Origin: Beta vulgaris subsp. vulgaris
Lineage: Eukaryota; Streptophyta; Magnoliopsida; Caryophyllales; Amaranthaceae
Assembly (NCBI RefSeq): GCF_026745355.1
Contig: NW_026611040.1
Coordinates: 449,386 to 513,385, forward strand
Direction of reading: 5' to 3'
DNA: 64,000 nucleotides
A model generated the notes under the pieces. The model worked only from the letters and a program-made list of their open reading frames with translations, did not search any database and was not told where the DNA came from. Below, piece by piece: positions 22,152-33,670 of this stretch. Numbering within the stretch: the first letter of the stretch is position 1; every line of letters begins with the position of its first letter. Both the position numbers and the translations under genes were made by a program.

Positions 22152-23837
22152 GTGAATGCTATGCTCGAGGACATGCAAATTGAGCAACTGCTCACCATTT
22201 TGAGAAAATATAAAAATGTTATAGGGTACAACATTGATGATATCAAGGGGATTAACCCTTCATTTTGTATGCATAAGATCATTCTTGAGGACGATCATGC
22301 TTCATCTATTGAATCTCAAAGACGGCTTAATCCAAACATGATGGAGGTAGTTCGAAAAGAGGTTCTAAAATTGCTTGATGCTGGTATAATCTACCCTATA
22401 TCTGATAGTAAGTGGGTTAGCCTAGTACAAGTTGTTCCAAAGAAAGGAAGTATGACTGTTGTTAAGAATGATAAGGGCGAAGAGATTTCTACTAGAACTG
22501 TGACAGGGTGGCGCATGTGTATAGACTATAGGAAATTGAATAAGGCCACTCGAAAAGATCACTTTCCACTCCCTTTCATTGATCTGATGTTGGACAGGTT
22601 GGCGAAACATTCATTTTTCTGTTACTTGGATGGATATTCAGGCTTTTTCCAAATTCCAATCCATCCAAGTGATCAAGAAAAGACCACTTTCACTTGTCCC
22701 TATGGCACCTTTGCATATCGAAGGATGCCATTTGGATTATGTAACGCTCCTGCCACCTTTCAAAGGTGTATGATGGCAATTTTCTCAGGTTTGATTGAGA
22801 ATAGTATGGAGGTTTTTATGGATGATTTCTCTGCCTACGGAACATCTTTTGATGTTTGTCTTGAAAACTTGACAAAGGTGCTTCGTAGATGCCAAGAAGT
22901 CAATCTTATTCTCAACTGGGAAAAGTGCCATTTTATGGTACAACAAGGAGTTGTTTTGGGTCATGTTGTGTCTCATAGGGGCGTTGAAGTCGACAGAGCT
23001 AAGATAGATGTCATTGAGCGATTGCCACCCCCTACTTCTGTGAAAGCGGTGAGGAGTTTTCTTGGTCATGCGGGGTTTTATCGCCGTTTCATCAAGGATT
23101 TCTCTAAAATCGCTCGACCTCTCACTGAGCTCCTAGGCAAAGATGTTCCCTTTGTTTTTACTGATGCTTGTCTTGAAGCTTTCAACAGGTTAAAACAATC
23201 TCTCATATATGCACCTATCATACAACCACCAGACTGGAATCTACCATTTGAGATTATGTTCGACGCCAGTGATTATGCTATTGGTGCGGTATTGGGCCAA
23301 CAAAAAGATGGCAAACTCCATGCCATCTACTACACAAGCAAGACTCTGGACTCGGCCCAGATGAACTATGCTACTACTGAGAAGGAGTTATTGGCCGTGG
23401 TATATTCTATGGAGAAGTTTCGATCCTATCTGGTTGGGTCGAAGGTGATAGTTCATACGGATCACGCAGCATTGAAATATTTGATGAGTAAAAAGGATGC
23501 CAAGCCTCATTTGATTCCCTGGATTCTCTTGCTGCAAGAATTTGACTTGGAGATAAAGGACAAGAAGGGAGCAGAAAACGTTGTTGCGGATCACCTTTCT
23601 CGACTTGTCCTTGATGATGAAGATGATGTTCATTGGCTCTTCAACAATATTGGTTTGGGAAATTTTCTTATGACAAAAACTCCGACATGCACACGAGCCA
23701 CACTTGAATTCCTTAGCTCCTTGAAAGTTCACATATTTCCTCATCCGTCTAGTGGTACATCTTCAATCACTTTTCGGTTATTCAATAATGACCATACTTT
23801 GACTTTGGAGATGCTTAATGATGCACTTGGTTTATGA
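22152..23837 (+). CDS. Gypsy RT-RNase H fused in frame to an ATHILA ORF-1-like domain (integrase missing)
   Basis: This is the longest open Gypsy frame (561 codons, intact). Residues about 50-330 are the reverse transcriptase: [40 protein letters not shown], catalytic FMDDFSAYG and [12 protein letters not shown]. Residues about 370-500 are RNase [50 protein letters not shown] and ADHLSRL. Normally an integrase follows. Here, right after ADHLSRL, the frame continues with [16 protein letters not shown] and [12 protein letters not shown], which resembles the ATHILA ORF-1 (gag-side) domain. It starts inside the polyprotein, so the ATG is not necessarily a real start. A deletion or recombination inside the element is the likely cause. 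Confidence 0.8.
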   Translation: MNAMLEDMQIEQLLTILRKYKNVIGYNIDDIKGINPSFCMHKIILEDDHASSIESQRRLNPNMMEVVRKEVLKLLDAGIIYPISDSKWVSLVQVVPKKGSMTVVKNDKGEEISTRTVTGWRMCIDYRKLNKATRKDHFPLPFIDLMLDRLAKHSFFCYLDGYSGFFQIPIHPSDQEKTTFTCPYGTFAYRRMPFGLCNAPATFQRCMMAIFSGLIENSMEVFMDDFSAYGTSFDVCLENLTKVLRRCQEVNLILNWEKCHFMVQQGVVLGHVVSHRGVEVDRAKIDVIERLPPPTSVKAVRSFLGHAGFYRRFIKDFSKIARPLTELLGKDVPFVFTDACLEAFNRLKQSLIYAPIIQPPDWNLPFEIMFDASDYAIGAVLGQQKDGKLHAIYYTSKTLDSAQMNYATTEKELLAVVYSMEKFRSYLVGSKVIVHTDHAALKYLMSKKDAKPHLIPWILLLQEFDLEIKDKKGAENVVADHLSRLVLDDEDDVHWLFNNIGLGNFLMTKTPTCTRATLEFLSSLKVHIFPHPSSGTSSITFRLFNNDHTLTLEMLNDALGL

Positions 23838-24635
23838 GGCGGTGGGGCCCGAGTTACTCCTCAACAATGGTCTGCTACCCCACTTTGGCAAATTATTAGT
23901 GGGGAGTCTACCTATGACTCGAGTTCGAGCTCTATCAAGTCCACTCGCCACCCTGCGTTGCGCTATATTCTCAAGGTGCTTTCCAACACTATTTTTGGCC
24001 GTCAAGAAGGGAGTAAGGTTCGCCAAGATGAGCTCTTCATGCTTCATCACATGCTTTATGCTACACCTATTGACACTGGAGCCTTTCTTATCCACCAACT
24101 ACAACGTGTAGCCAACAATGTCAATGTTGGAGGTAAAATTGTGTAAGGAGGATTTATCACTCGAATCGCTGTCTATTTGGGCTATGCTGAACAACTTAAG
24201 CACGCTGGCTTTGTTGATGGGACTGATGCTGTTGATGTCCCTTTTGGTTGGTTTAAGAAGAAGGACGACACTACTCTTTGGTGTGTCCAGAATGATGAGG
24301 ATGAACTTCCTCACCCCGAGCAAATGACCTTGACGAATCCAGTCAATTGGTCCTTTGATTGTTCTTCGAGGAGGATTTCTGTACCATTGCCTATTGCTCC
24401 ATCCCTTGAACAATCTCTTCCATCTAGCACATCTGACGGTGCTAGCTTCTCTGCTACACCTATTGAGCGAGCACTTGACAAACTTGAGCAACTTCAAACA
24501 TCGGTAAATGGAATCATCAACGAGCAGAAGGACATCAAGCAACAATTGTCATCTATGTCTGCGATCTTGGAGAGCTTTAGCACTTGGATGCAATCTGGAG
24601 GGTTCCCCAATCCTCCATCTCTTCCTCCTCAGTGA
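23838..24635 (+). pseudogene. ATHILA ORF-1-like domain, continued in shifted frames
   Basis: After the stop at 23837 the domain carries on in other frames: RYILKVLSNTIFGRQEG (23959-24010), LFMLHHMLYATPIDTGAFLI, then GYAEQLKHAGFVDGTD (24177 onward). It ends with a coiled-coil-like stretch (ERALDKLEQLQTSVNGIINE) and a Pro-rich tail (stop 24633-24635). The domain resembles plant Athila ORF-1/transposon proteins of unknown exact role. At least two frame changes (about 23837 and 24146) separate the pieces. Confidence 0.65.
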
Positions 24636-26311
24636 GATCTTGTGAGTACCTCTCCCCTTTTTCTTTTGTGCCTTACTATTGCACTGTGGACATTGCACCA
24701 TCTAAGTGTGGGGGAGGGATTCATTGTATATAGTCGTTTGTTCATTTGTGTCTCTTTTTGGTAGTTTTTTCTTTAGGGTTGGTTTGATATTTCCAAGTTG
24801 AATGGCAATCCAAGTGAGAACTTTGAAACACATTGCTTTGAATGTTTTGTTATGAATCGACTTGCACTAAATTGATGATCTATTGCATGAAAGATAGCAC
24901 AAATCCCTCTGTGACTTGGTTTGTGGCTAGAATGGTCTCCTTTGATATTGACTCGACCGACAATAATATGTTGAGTACCTTGGTGAGAAATTTAAGCCAT
25001 ATTCGACTGTTGCACATTATTTCAGTCGTGTTCTTTTCATGTGTGTTAGTTATCCTTCATGTAACTTGAATCTTGGATTTGCTCTGTGACTATTTGAGAC
25101 TTCGCGATGCAATATGGAAGAATGATTGATGTTCTATCTAGATGATTAGAGCTTCAACATCTTAGGGCCACAATAAATTTTTTTCCTTTTTACATTTACC
25201 CCTAGGATGAACCAATTTGAGCCTCATAATTGCCTTTTTGATAGCCTTACATCATATGCCTTAGAGCCTTTTTTTTTTAGGTTTTGTCTTGAAGGTGGAT
25301 CAATTGGTATGCCCTATGAGTAATTCGAAACTTGAAAAGAAAAAGAAAAAAAGAAGAGACATCGATTCTTGAAAACAAAAGGAATTTGAAGAAAAAAAGA
25401 AAGGAGATGAATTTGAGAAAAAGAAACAAAATGGGGAAGAATGAAGAGAATATATCTATATATATATATAATCCCCAAGTATGTGCATTATCTCCTCAAT
25501 GTAAGTTTCAATGTTCATACAAGTTCCTTGGTTGTTGTTTGAAAGAAATTATTTGTGAAAGAAAAAAAGGGCAAGCTTATATGGAGTTTGGTGGATATAA
25601 GGATGGATTAAACCCGACATTTGGAATATGTAGTGGGATTAAGTTTTCTTTTATTTTTGAGCACCACATCCCCAAATAACGTTATCCAACCCCCTTTAAC
25701 CAAGCCTACCCTTTTTATAGAACTCATGACTTCCGTGTTGCATCCTAACAGTATAAGTGGAGAAAGTCAATTTGCAAATCTAAAGAAGACAGTTACATGA
25801 AGTTGATGTGCTTTATTGCATTTAGGATGAGTGATTCTTATTCTAACCTCTTAAACACATGAGTGGCTTCTTTGTTTTGTTTTGCACAACTAGAGTGAGA
25901 AGCTGTTATTGTACAACTGAGTCAAGTTTGGGGGAGATGTGTGGTAAGAGTGGTTGATCACTGAGGGTGCTAAGTCTGGTTTGCATGGAAAATTGATTTG
26001 TGCTTGTTGATTTGTAACGCATAAGTGTTTTCGAAAGGAAATGAATTTTGTTTCTCATGACTATCTTGTTTTGCTATTCAGTTTGGGAATTCATCATTTG
26101 GCTTTGTAGGTATGCCTTCTAAAAACCTTCACGAGACCTTACTCGTCCACTAGGGTAGCCTAGGGGTTTAAAGGGCTTGTTGCACGTGCTAAGTGCAATC
26201 GTGATTCCTACGACAGTGAGTATAGGTTTTACTGCTTTTAGAATATATATATATATATTTTTTCTTAGTTCCTTTTCTCGAGGACGAGCAAAGGTTAAGT
26301 GTGGGGGAATT
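24636..26311 (+). other. Gypsy internal spacer and polypurine tract
   Basis: A long non-coding spacer between the last ORF and the 3' LTR, which is typical of Athila-type elements. It holds two AAGTGTGGGGG motifs (24704 and 26297). The second directly precedes the LTR and is the polypurine tract. An A/G-rich frame at 25332-25679 (KRKRKKEE-like) is low complexity and not a gene. Confidence 0.65.
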
Positions 26312-27716
26312 TGATAACACGTTCATATACTCATTTTTATGTGATATATTTGTGTGTTTTCACCATATTTTTCCCATATATTTAATCTCTTAGAGCTATT
26401 ATTCTTTACTTTTCGCTATTGCTCTCCTCGGGTGTATTTGTTTTGTTTTTGTAGGATTATGGCGTTTATTGGAGTTGATTGGGATTTGCACGAAAGCTTG
26501 GATGATTGCGGAGCATTCAGATGGATTGATAGCTTTATCCGGCGATGATTTTGAAGATATATTGCGATATGGTGTTGGTAACCATTAATTACCATGCCGA
26601 AGGAGCTACAAAATGGACTTTTGATAGCAAGAGAACAAAAAAAAACAGCATAAACCGCCACCCTTTGGCAGTCCTTTTAAGCTTACCGCAAGGCCATGGC
26701 GGTCTCCAATTTCAATATTACGTAATCTTAGTTTTAGAGTGTTTTAGGAGTCCAAATCCTAGTCAAACTCCTTGTATTTGGATAGATATAAATAGGTTTT
26801 GGATAGAATTTGAAGAGGAGATTTTTTTTAGAGAGGAAATCACGTTACTTCTTCCTCTTGGACGCTTCACGTTATTCTTTCACGCCATTCTCCTTACTTT
26901 CCTCAAGTTCTTGTTTTCGACATTCAAGTTTGCAATTTCATCAATTAATTCAAGTATTATTTTCTCTTCTCTACTTTATTATTATTGTTAATCATTCTTT
27001 CTTTTAATCTTTATTTTGTTTGTTCAATCATCATGTGTGAGTAGTTTTCTATTCCAGGGTTAGGTTGAACCCTAATATGAATTGATGCTTGTTTAATTCC
27101 CAATTCCCAAACTTTGATTAATTTATGATTCATTTATTTTAGGGTTGGTTTTAATTATCAATTTATGACTAGAAATAGTATATTTTGAATGTGATTATTT
27201 TTGCAACGAAAGTTGAATCTTAGTCGAATCTAGAACCCTAATTTAAGATAAAGGAAATCATCACGAAAGTAGTTGATGGAATTAATTAGGATGTTAGGAT
27301 GCTATGTCTAAAGTCCTTAATTTGCATGACTCCATGAAAATAGGCATGATTGCATTGTTAGGGAAGCTATTGATTGATCGAAAGAAATCCTTAGTATTAT
27401 TAGGGCGCGTCTATCCTATGAGTTATTTATTAGTTAATTAAGGGAAAAGGGATTGTTTGTGGCATTATTTCGTGTTAGTGGGGATACTTAAACCTAGATG
27501 TCTTTAGTCTTTGATTCACTCTTAATAATTTCATTCGTTTTAGTTATTTAGATTAGTTCATCATCACTTTTATTGATTACTTGCTTAGTATTAATTAGAG
27601 TCAATTTAACTACTTTGAATCAGTTAGTCTCTTGGGATTCGATCCTTACTTGCCCGACTACATTAGTTAGGAGGAATAGTTAGGTTATTTTTGTTAGGTA
27701 CGCGATAAGCCTTTCA
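26312..27716 (+). mobile_element. Gypsy (Athila-like) 3' LTR (about 1.4 kb)
   Basis: Starts TGATAACACGTTCATATAC directly after the polypurine tract and ends GATAAGCCTTTCA, where Copia-A protease begins. The region near 27630 (GGGATTCGATCCTTACTTGC) is a typical plant Gypsy LTR end. Without a 5' LTR neither divergence nor target duplication can be assessed. Confidence 0.7.
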
Positions 27717-28480
27717 CCACTATCTATAAGCCAATCATCCATTTTGTTACTATTATTTTGATTAGCATAAAATAGATAACCTTCTTCATCAATTGTCTCT
27801 GAAACGCTTGCTTGTTGTTTCTTAAATCTGCATACATTTTCAGTATGACCAAATTTCTCACAACAATTGCATTGCAGTATTCCCTTGTGCCAACAATTCT
27901 TTTCTTCATGATTTGTATTTTTACAAATTTTGCAAGGAGGAAATTTACCTTTTTGATTTTTCTCTCTATTGTTGTATGAATTCTTGTGCTTGAAATTTCC
28001 TTTTGAATTATTATGAGGTTTCGACGATGAGGGTTTATGCCGTGATTGGAAAGCTCCCTCTGGACCTTCTGACGATGTTTCATCATCCCTGATATTCATT
28101 CTCTGTTCATGTATTTGTAGAGAACCAAGAAAATCCACAAGAGATAATTTTGTAATATCTTTTGACTCTTCAATTATTTGTGCAACTAATTTAAATTTTG
28201 TTGATAAAGTTAATAACATTTTCTGCACAACTCGTTGATCAGTTATATCTTCACCCATGGCTTTTAACTGATTCACAATTTCTATCACTATTGCAGAGTA
28301 ATCTTTTATACATTCATTTTTTTCATCTTCAAATTATCAAACTCAAGTTGAAGAGATTGTAATTTGACAGCCTTCATTCTCTCGATTCCTTGAAATTCTC
28401 TATTCAAGGTATCCCATGCTTGTTTTGCTGAGGTAGCATTCATTATTCGAGGAAATACCGAGTCTGTAATAGCTAAGTGA
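27716..28480 (-). pseudogene. Copia-A gag and protease start (truncated at both ends)
   Basis: Read right to left from 28480: FPRIMNATSAKQAWDTLNRE and FQGIERMKAVKLQSLQLEF (UBN2-type gag). After a frameshift near 28330 comes YSAIVIEIVNQLKAMGED, DFLGSLQIHEQRM, and two zinc-knuckle-like Cys/His clusters (CKICKNTNHEEKNCWHKG and CNCCEKFGHTENVC, 27830-27935). The protease start DDWLIDSG is cut at 27716 by the Gypsy LTR. At 28480 the gag is cut by duplication copy 2. It matches the RT-RH at 18795-20280 in strand and order and is taken as the same element. Confidence 0.8.
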
Positions 28481-29415
28481 ATTTGGGAGTTCCTATTTGC
28501 TATAAAAAGATTTTAAAGCTCCATGTGATGGTATTGTAGAGAAAATGACTGCTAGAATAAGATTGTGGAGCACAAGAAATTTGTCATATGGATCTAGAAC
28601 ACAATTAATCAATGTAGTGCTTCTTAGTTTACGTAGATATTGGGCACAAGTATTTATCCTACCCAAAAAGTGTTTCCTGACTGAGGTCACTAATAAGGTG
28701 TGTAGAGCATTCTTATTGAGTAGCCAATCATCGTCTCATATGTCAGGTGTTGTAGCATGGGGAATATTTATTCGAGAAAAACATGTGGAGGTTTGGGATT
28801 TAGAGATGTGATGGCTTGGAACATTGCTTGTATTGGTAAATATGTATGAGCTACTGCAAGCAAGAAAGATAATGTTTGGATCCAGTGGGTGAATGTTGTT
28901 TTTATCAAAGAGAATAATTGGTGGACTACACTCCTAATTCAAGAGTTAGTTGGTATTGGAGAAGTGTCTGCAGAGTTAAAGAGTAGCTGAAGGCATATTA
29001 CACGGAAAGGGAGTTCAGCGATATGTCTGTGTCTTTCATCCAGGAGGTATATCATAAGATCAGAGGGGAAAGAGATGAAGTATATATCATGGGATAAAGC
29101 AATATGAAATAGAATGTCTATTCCTAAGCTTCGATTTATAGCCTGGCTGGCTATACATGAGAAGTTGCAAATAACTGCAAGATTAGCTAGATTTAGAATC
29201 AGTAGCTGTTAACAATGTTTAGTATGTGATAAAGAAAATCAGTAGAGCAGACTATAATTGGATTTGACAATTTTAGCTATGAGTAGTACTAGATCATGTA
29301 GTGCTTATCTTGCCTTGTTAAGGGTCCAACCTAGTTGGTTCATTAACTTGGTTTAATTAGGTGTACTAATCGTTTGAAACAACGAAAATGTACTTATTTA
29401 GCAAAAAAGAAAAAA
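28481..29415 (+). pseudogene. LINE-A 3' fragment (in duplication copy 2)
   Basis: Corresponds to 13403-14650. It retains LINE ORF2 downstream of the RT: LWSTRNLSYGSRTQLINVVL, YWAQVFILPKKCF, CRAFLLSSQSSSHMSGVVAW. An internal deletion of about 0.31 kb removes most of the C-terminal region. It is not functional. Confidence 0.8.
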
Positions 29416-29526
29416 ACTAATGCGTGAAGAGATTCAACAAAATTGATCAATAATGCAAAATAAACAACCTCAATTACAACAACCAAACAACAACCTCTAG
29501 TTAAAACTAAAAACTCCTAAATCACG

Positions 29527-29680
29527 ATACCGCCACCTGCACGAGGACCGCTGTCACCTGCGAGAGGACCATCGTCACCTACAAGAGGATCGACGCCACC
29601 TTCGAGAAGACCGCCATCATCTGTGCGAGGACCGTTAACATCGGAAAAACCACGAATGAGCGAGAGAGGCGCGATTTGAA
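29527..29680 (+). repeat. 21-bp SPARG minisatellite, copy 2
   Basis: Same five-unit array as at 14759-14911. The possible start codon is ATA here and a few units carry substitutions (for example CCTTCGAGAAGA). This argues against a conserved protein. Confidence 0.6.
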
Positions 29681-29751
29681 CCCTAAGAGTATAGCCATTG
29701 GTTGATCCATGAATTGAGTCATCAAGAAAGAGACAATAAAATTCGTTAAAC

Positions 29752-32204
29752 TTATCTAAGTGTGCATAGCTTCAAGATGGGGATGCTAATGCCAAGCTGT
29801 TTCATAGGCACATAAAAAAGAGACAGATTCAAAATGTTGTTTTTAGGATTCATAATGAGGCAGGTGAATAGGTTAGTCAACCTGCCCAAATAAATGAAGC
29901 TTTCCTTGAGTATTATCAGTCTTTGCTGGGGACTACCTTATCACATAGAAGGAAAGTAAAGAGAAGTATTGTTGCAAAAGGGCCTTTGGTCAGTTCACAG
30001 CACTATGAGAATCTAGTAAGACATGTGACTGGTGAAGAAGTGAAGGTGGCTATGTGGTCTATACATGGTGATAAGGCCCCTGGCCCAGATGGGTTTTGCA
30101 CTCATTTTTTTAAGGATTGTTGGCACATAGTTGGACCAGATGTAGTAGTAGCTGTTGTAGATTTCTTTCGAAATGGCAGACTCCTTAGTGAGGTAAATTC
30201 TACTACAATCACCACTTATTCCAAAGGTTTCATGTCCCAGTCATGCAGGGGATTATAGACCTATCTCTTGTTGCGACATCCTTTATAAGTGCATCAACAA
30301 GGTGTTGTGTAATAGACTGAGGATAGTGTTGCCTGACATTATCCTGGAGAACCAGGGTGCTTTTGTACATAGTTGATACATAATGCACAACATTATGATC
30401 TGTCAACATTTATTGAAGCATTATGGGAGACATAATACTAGTGCAGGGTGCATGATGAAAATTGATATGAGAAAGGCATATGACACAATAGAGTGGACAC
30501 TTCTGAGAGAAATGCTTGAGGCCTTGGGTTTCCCTGAGAAATTTATAGGGCAGGTCATGACTTGTGTGACTTCTCCCAAGTTCTCCATTATGGTAAATGG
30601 AGCTCTACATGGCTATTTCTCCTCTAGAAGAGGAATTAGACAAGGGGACCCCTTATCTCCTCTTTTATTTGTTATTTGCATGGAGTACTTGTCTAGAGTT
30701 TTGTTAGTGAGCAACCAAGTTTCAAGTTCCACCCCAGATGCTCTCCAATGAGGCTCACTCATCTTTGTTTTGCTGATGACATCTTGTTGTGCTGTAAGGG
30801 TGATTTTACCTCAATAATGCTATTGCTAAAAGGTTTTAAGTTGTTCTCTTAAACTTCTAGATTGCAAGCAAATGTGCACAAGTCTGCTATATATTGCAGT
30901 GAGATGGAAAATGTAGGATACAAAGGGCTTTGGATAGCTCTGGGATTGTTAGAGAATATCTTCCTTTCAAATATTTAGGTGTGCCTATTTGCTCTAACAG
31001 AATTTCAATTGCTGATTGTGAGAAGTTAACTGATAAAATCATAGCTAGAATTCGAAGTTAGGGAACAAGAATATCTCTTTTGTTGGGAGACTTCAACTAA
31101 TAAATTATGTTCTCCTCATTATGCATTCCTATTGGGCTTAAGTCTTCATGCTTCCTAAACATGTGCTTCTAAGATTGAAAAAAATTGTCGAGCCTTCCTT
31201 TGGTCAGGGGATACTTTTAGTAGTAAGCCTGGCTATGTGAAGTGGCAGAAAATCTGCACGCCTAAGTATGCAGGTGTTTTAGGGGTAAGAAACATTCAGC
31301 TCTGGAACATTGCAGCTCTTGGAAAGTATGTATGGGCTGTTGAGAAGAAAGTAGATAATCTTTGGGTGAAATGGGTGCACAACATCTATGTTAAACAAGA
31401 TGTTTGGTGGAGTTACAAGCTAAGCCCAAGAATACGTGCAGTTGGTATGGGAGACAGCTATGCAATACCAAAGAAATGATCAAGCAACATTTCACTTCTT
31501 CTGAAATTCAGCAAATGCAGACATACTCAATTTAGTTTGTGTATATGAAGTTAACAGGTGAGCATGAAAAATTGATTTGGAGTTAGGTAGTGTGGGGCAG
31601 ATTGGGTTTGCCAAAGTATCAATTTTGTTCCTGACTAATAATGCAGCATAGACTACAAACAAAGGAAAAACTGCACAACATTGGTGTGTGTGAAGATGAA
31701 CTATGTTTGATATGTGGGGATCATGCTGAAACTCATGAGCATCAGTTCTTCAATTGTCATTTTAGTAAAGAGTGTGTTAGTAGGATCAAAGCTTGGTGTG
31801 GTGTTCAGCACCAGAGCTTAAGCTTTTTTCAGATCATTGATTGGATAGCTAGGAGAAGAAGAGGATCCAAGATTAGAAGATTTGTACAGGCTGCTGCTAT
31901 GGAAGCTATAGCTTACTACATATGGAGGGTAGGGAATGAAGCTTATTGGGTACATAAAGTACAGAGTATTAACTATACTGTAAAGCATATACAAAATATA
32001 GTGAAGGCTAGAAGTTTATGTTGTTTGCCTAAGAAAGTTAGCAGTAGGGATAAGGAGTGGATTGAGTCTTTGTAATTAGTTTGTTTTGATTGTTACTTCC
32101 CTTGGAGTCCATCCTAGATGGTTTGCTTGTGGAAGGTTCCTGAGTTGTATTGTTGGTGTTATCTGAACTTTAATACAATCATCTTACTTATCAAAAAAAA
32201 AAAA
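29752..32204 (+). mobile_element. LINE-B, copy 2: 5'-truncated L1-type LINE with poly-A
   Basis: Same order of ORF2 blocks as copy 1, but the RT fingers are better preserved. The frame 30383-30751 runs continuously from MHNIMICQHLLKHYGR through [15 protein letters not shown] and [12 protein letters not shown], and FADDILL follows in another frame. The C-terminal region (31641-32075) contains LCLICGDHAETHEHQFFNC. The poly-A is at 32193-32204. Stops and shifts elsewhere show it is dead. Confidence 0.85.
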
Positions 32205-32691
32205 CCCCGTTAAACAAATAGGAGAGAGAAAAAAAAGAAGGAAAGAGAGTGTTGCTCAGATCATGGGAACGATCTCAAAATGCCAAGGCAAAAGGGAGTT
32301 TGTTGCCAAATGGCACAAGGGGAGAGGAGGCTCAAAATGAAGTGGGGTCCACTGCTGCTGCATGGCAGCCATCCAACGCCCCTCATTTCTCCAATCTAAC
32401 GGCTAGGATTATTTGTAATTGTTAACGTTGCAAATTTTTGCAACCGACATATTGTCAATTTTCAATTTTTTTCTCTTTTAAAAAGCACCAATAACTCTAT
32501 TTTTTTGGTCTATAAATAAAGACTAATATTGAGCTTTTTTTACACAACTTATTTTTTAGCTCATTTTGTTATTGAAAGTCATATTTGATTCCTTTCTTCA
32601 TTTATCTACCCCGCAAAAAAAAAATATCTCCTAATTAAAATTAGTTATGTAATTCTATCTGTATGTGTGATTTATATTGTTGAATGAAATA

Positions 32692-32692
<1 letters not shown>

Positions 32693-32762
<70 letters not shown>
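32693..32762. repeat. (ATT)n microsatellite, about 70 bp
   Basis: Uninterrupted TTA/ATT trinucleotide run immediately right of duplication copy 2. It may mark or have helped create that junction. Confidence 0.97.
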
Positions 32763-33480
32763 TTTTCTGATTATATATTTGAATCGATAATATTAAGTTA
32801 ATTACCATATCCAATTATGTACAACATTAACAAAATTATTTTTAACTAATAGTTTTCAATCACTAACATAAAAATTATTTACATTCAATAATCATTAATT
32901 AATTCTTAAATAACTCATAATAAATAAAAAAGATAGGATGGGAAGGAGATTGAGGAGAGAGAATATATGATGGGTTATGGTAAAAGTAGAAAAGAGAATG
33001 TGAAGATCTAAAATTATAGATCATCCATTGGGGGTCAAGAGATCATAAAAACTAATTGTAGATCATGAATGAGGTGGAAGAGTGAGAAATGAATAAAGTA
33101 ATTGATGATCCCAAATTTGGGATCATACATTGGCCATGCTCTAAAGGAGAGTGAAAGAGGCGTGATTTCGAACCATGAAGGAGGGTGAAAGAGGCACGAT
33201 TTCGACCATTAAACTTCGCCTGAAATTTGCAACCTTACTTGATTTAGGAGTGAGAGACACGATTTCGACCATGAAGGAGATTGCCGAATTTAAGAAGGAG
33301 TGGAGTGCGAAGCAGGGAATGAGAGGAGTGAGAGAGAACAAGGGAGGAGTGAGAGTTGTGAGAGAGAATGGAGGAATGAGAGAGAATAAGGGAGGAGTGA
33401 GAGGCATGGAATAAGGGAAGAGTGAGAATATAGTGGTCAAACAACGCATAGCAAACCCTAGCCTCTATTTTATAAGTAAC
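32763..33480. other. Non-coding: AT-rich sequence, palindrome and El-5 leader-like sequence
   Basis: No gene was seen. A MITE-like end (GATCCCAAATTTGGGATC palindrome near 33108, then ATACATTGGCCATGCTCT) is present without a clear partner. From about 33140 to 33480 there are purine-rich, loosely repeated phrases (GTGAAAGAGGC, CACGATTTCGACCAT, GGGAGGAGTGAGAG). In minus orientation these resemble the CT-rich leader of El-2 and El-3 and would be the 5' leader of El-5. The minus frames here are low complexity. Confidence 0.45.
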
Positions 33481-33670
33481 ATAAAGATATTGCTGCCGGC
33501 AGAAATAAATGAAAATGGTAATTTTTAATATACTGCTACGGTTTTCTGGAAAAAAAGCAATAATAATAGGTTTTATGTATTTATTTTCTTTTCCCGCGGT
33601 TTATTGCTGCATATGGGTACAACTCGCATCAATTTAATTGCAACAATACACAATTATTCTACTGGTATTT

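Larger units (their letters stand above)
20281..27716 (+). mobile_element. Athila-like Gypsy retrotransposon, 5'-truncated, joined to Copia-A
   Basis: A plus-strand Gypsy element with the 3' half of gag, protease, RT-RNase H, an ATHILA ORF-1-like domain, a long spacer, polypurine tract AAGTGTGGGGGAATT (26297-26311) and a 3' LTR (26312-27716). The 5' LTR and start of gag are missing. At 20281 it switches directly to minus-strand Copia-A RT, and at 27716 it abuts Copia-A protease. It therefore probably inserted into Copia-A, and a later deletion removed its left end together with the Copia integrase. No Gypsy integrase is seen. Confidence 0.8.
28481..32680 (+). repeat. Segmental duplication, copy 2 (4.2 kb)
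   Basis: Direct repeat of 13403-17876. Its left edge cuts the Copia-A gag and its right edge abuts an ATT microsatellite. The main differences from copy 1 are loss of about 0.31 kb of LINE-A 3' sequence (junction at 29230, TGTGAT/AAAGAAAATC) and retention of a 42-bp, 14-codon piece at 30339-30380 missing from copy 1. Some stop codons differ: the TGA in MKIDM.KAY of copy 1 is AGA here. Confidence 0.95.
6355..33667. mobile_element. El-5: putative 27.3-kb composite CACTA-like element (El-2 family ends)
   Basis: The left end is CACTAGGAGAGTAATTGTG followed by TATTGTTG. The right end, inverted, is TACCAGTAGAATAATTGTG followed by TATTGTTG. Both ends are followed inward by degraded ATTGCTGCGG motifs (6380-6490 and 33485-33640), as in El-2 and El-3. 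TTT lies on both sides (6352-6354 and 33668-33670), consistent with a 3-bp duplication but weak because it is a T run. Sequence next to the right end looks like the 5' leader of the family in minus orientation. Everything between would then be later insertions. It could also be two unrelated broken copies. Confidence 0.55.

Noticed and set aside
22785..23069. Minus-strand frames within the Gypsy RT (also 23388-23744, 23832-24545)
   Set aside because: Antisense shadows of the well-supported plus-strand polyprotein.
25332..25679. Lys/Arg/Glu-rich plus frame in the Gypsy spacer
   Set aside because: A/G-rich low-complexity spacer, no conserved start or domain.
33141..33449. Pro/Leu/Ser-rich minus frames and Glu/Arg-rich plus frame
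   Set aside because: Loosely repeated purine-rich leader of El-5; low complexity.
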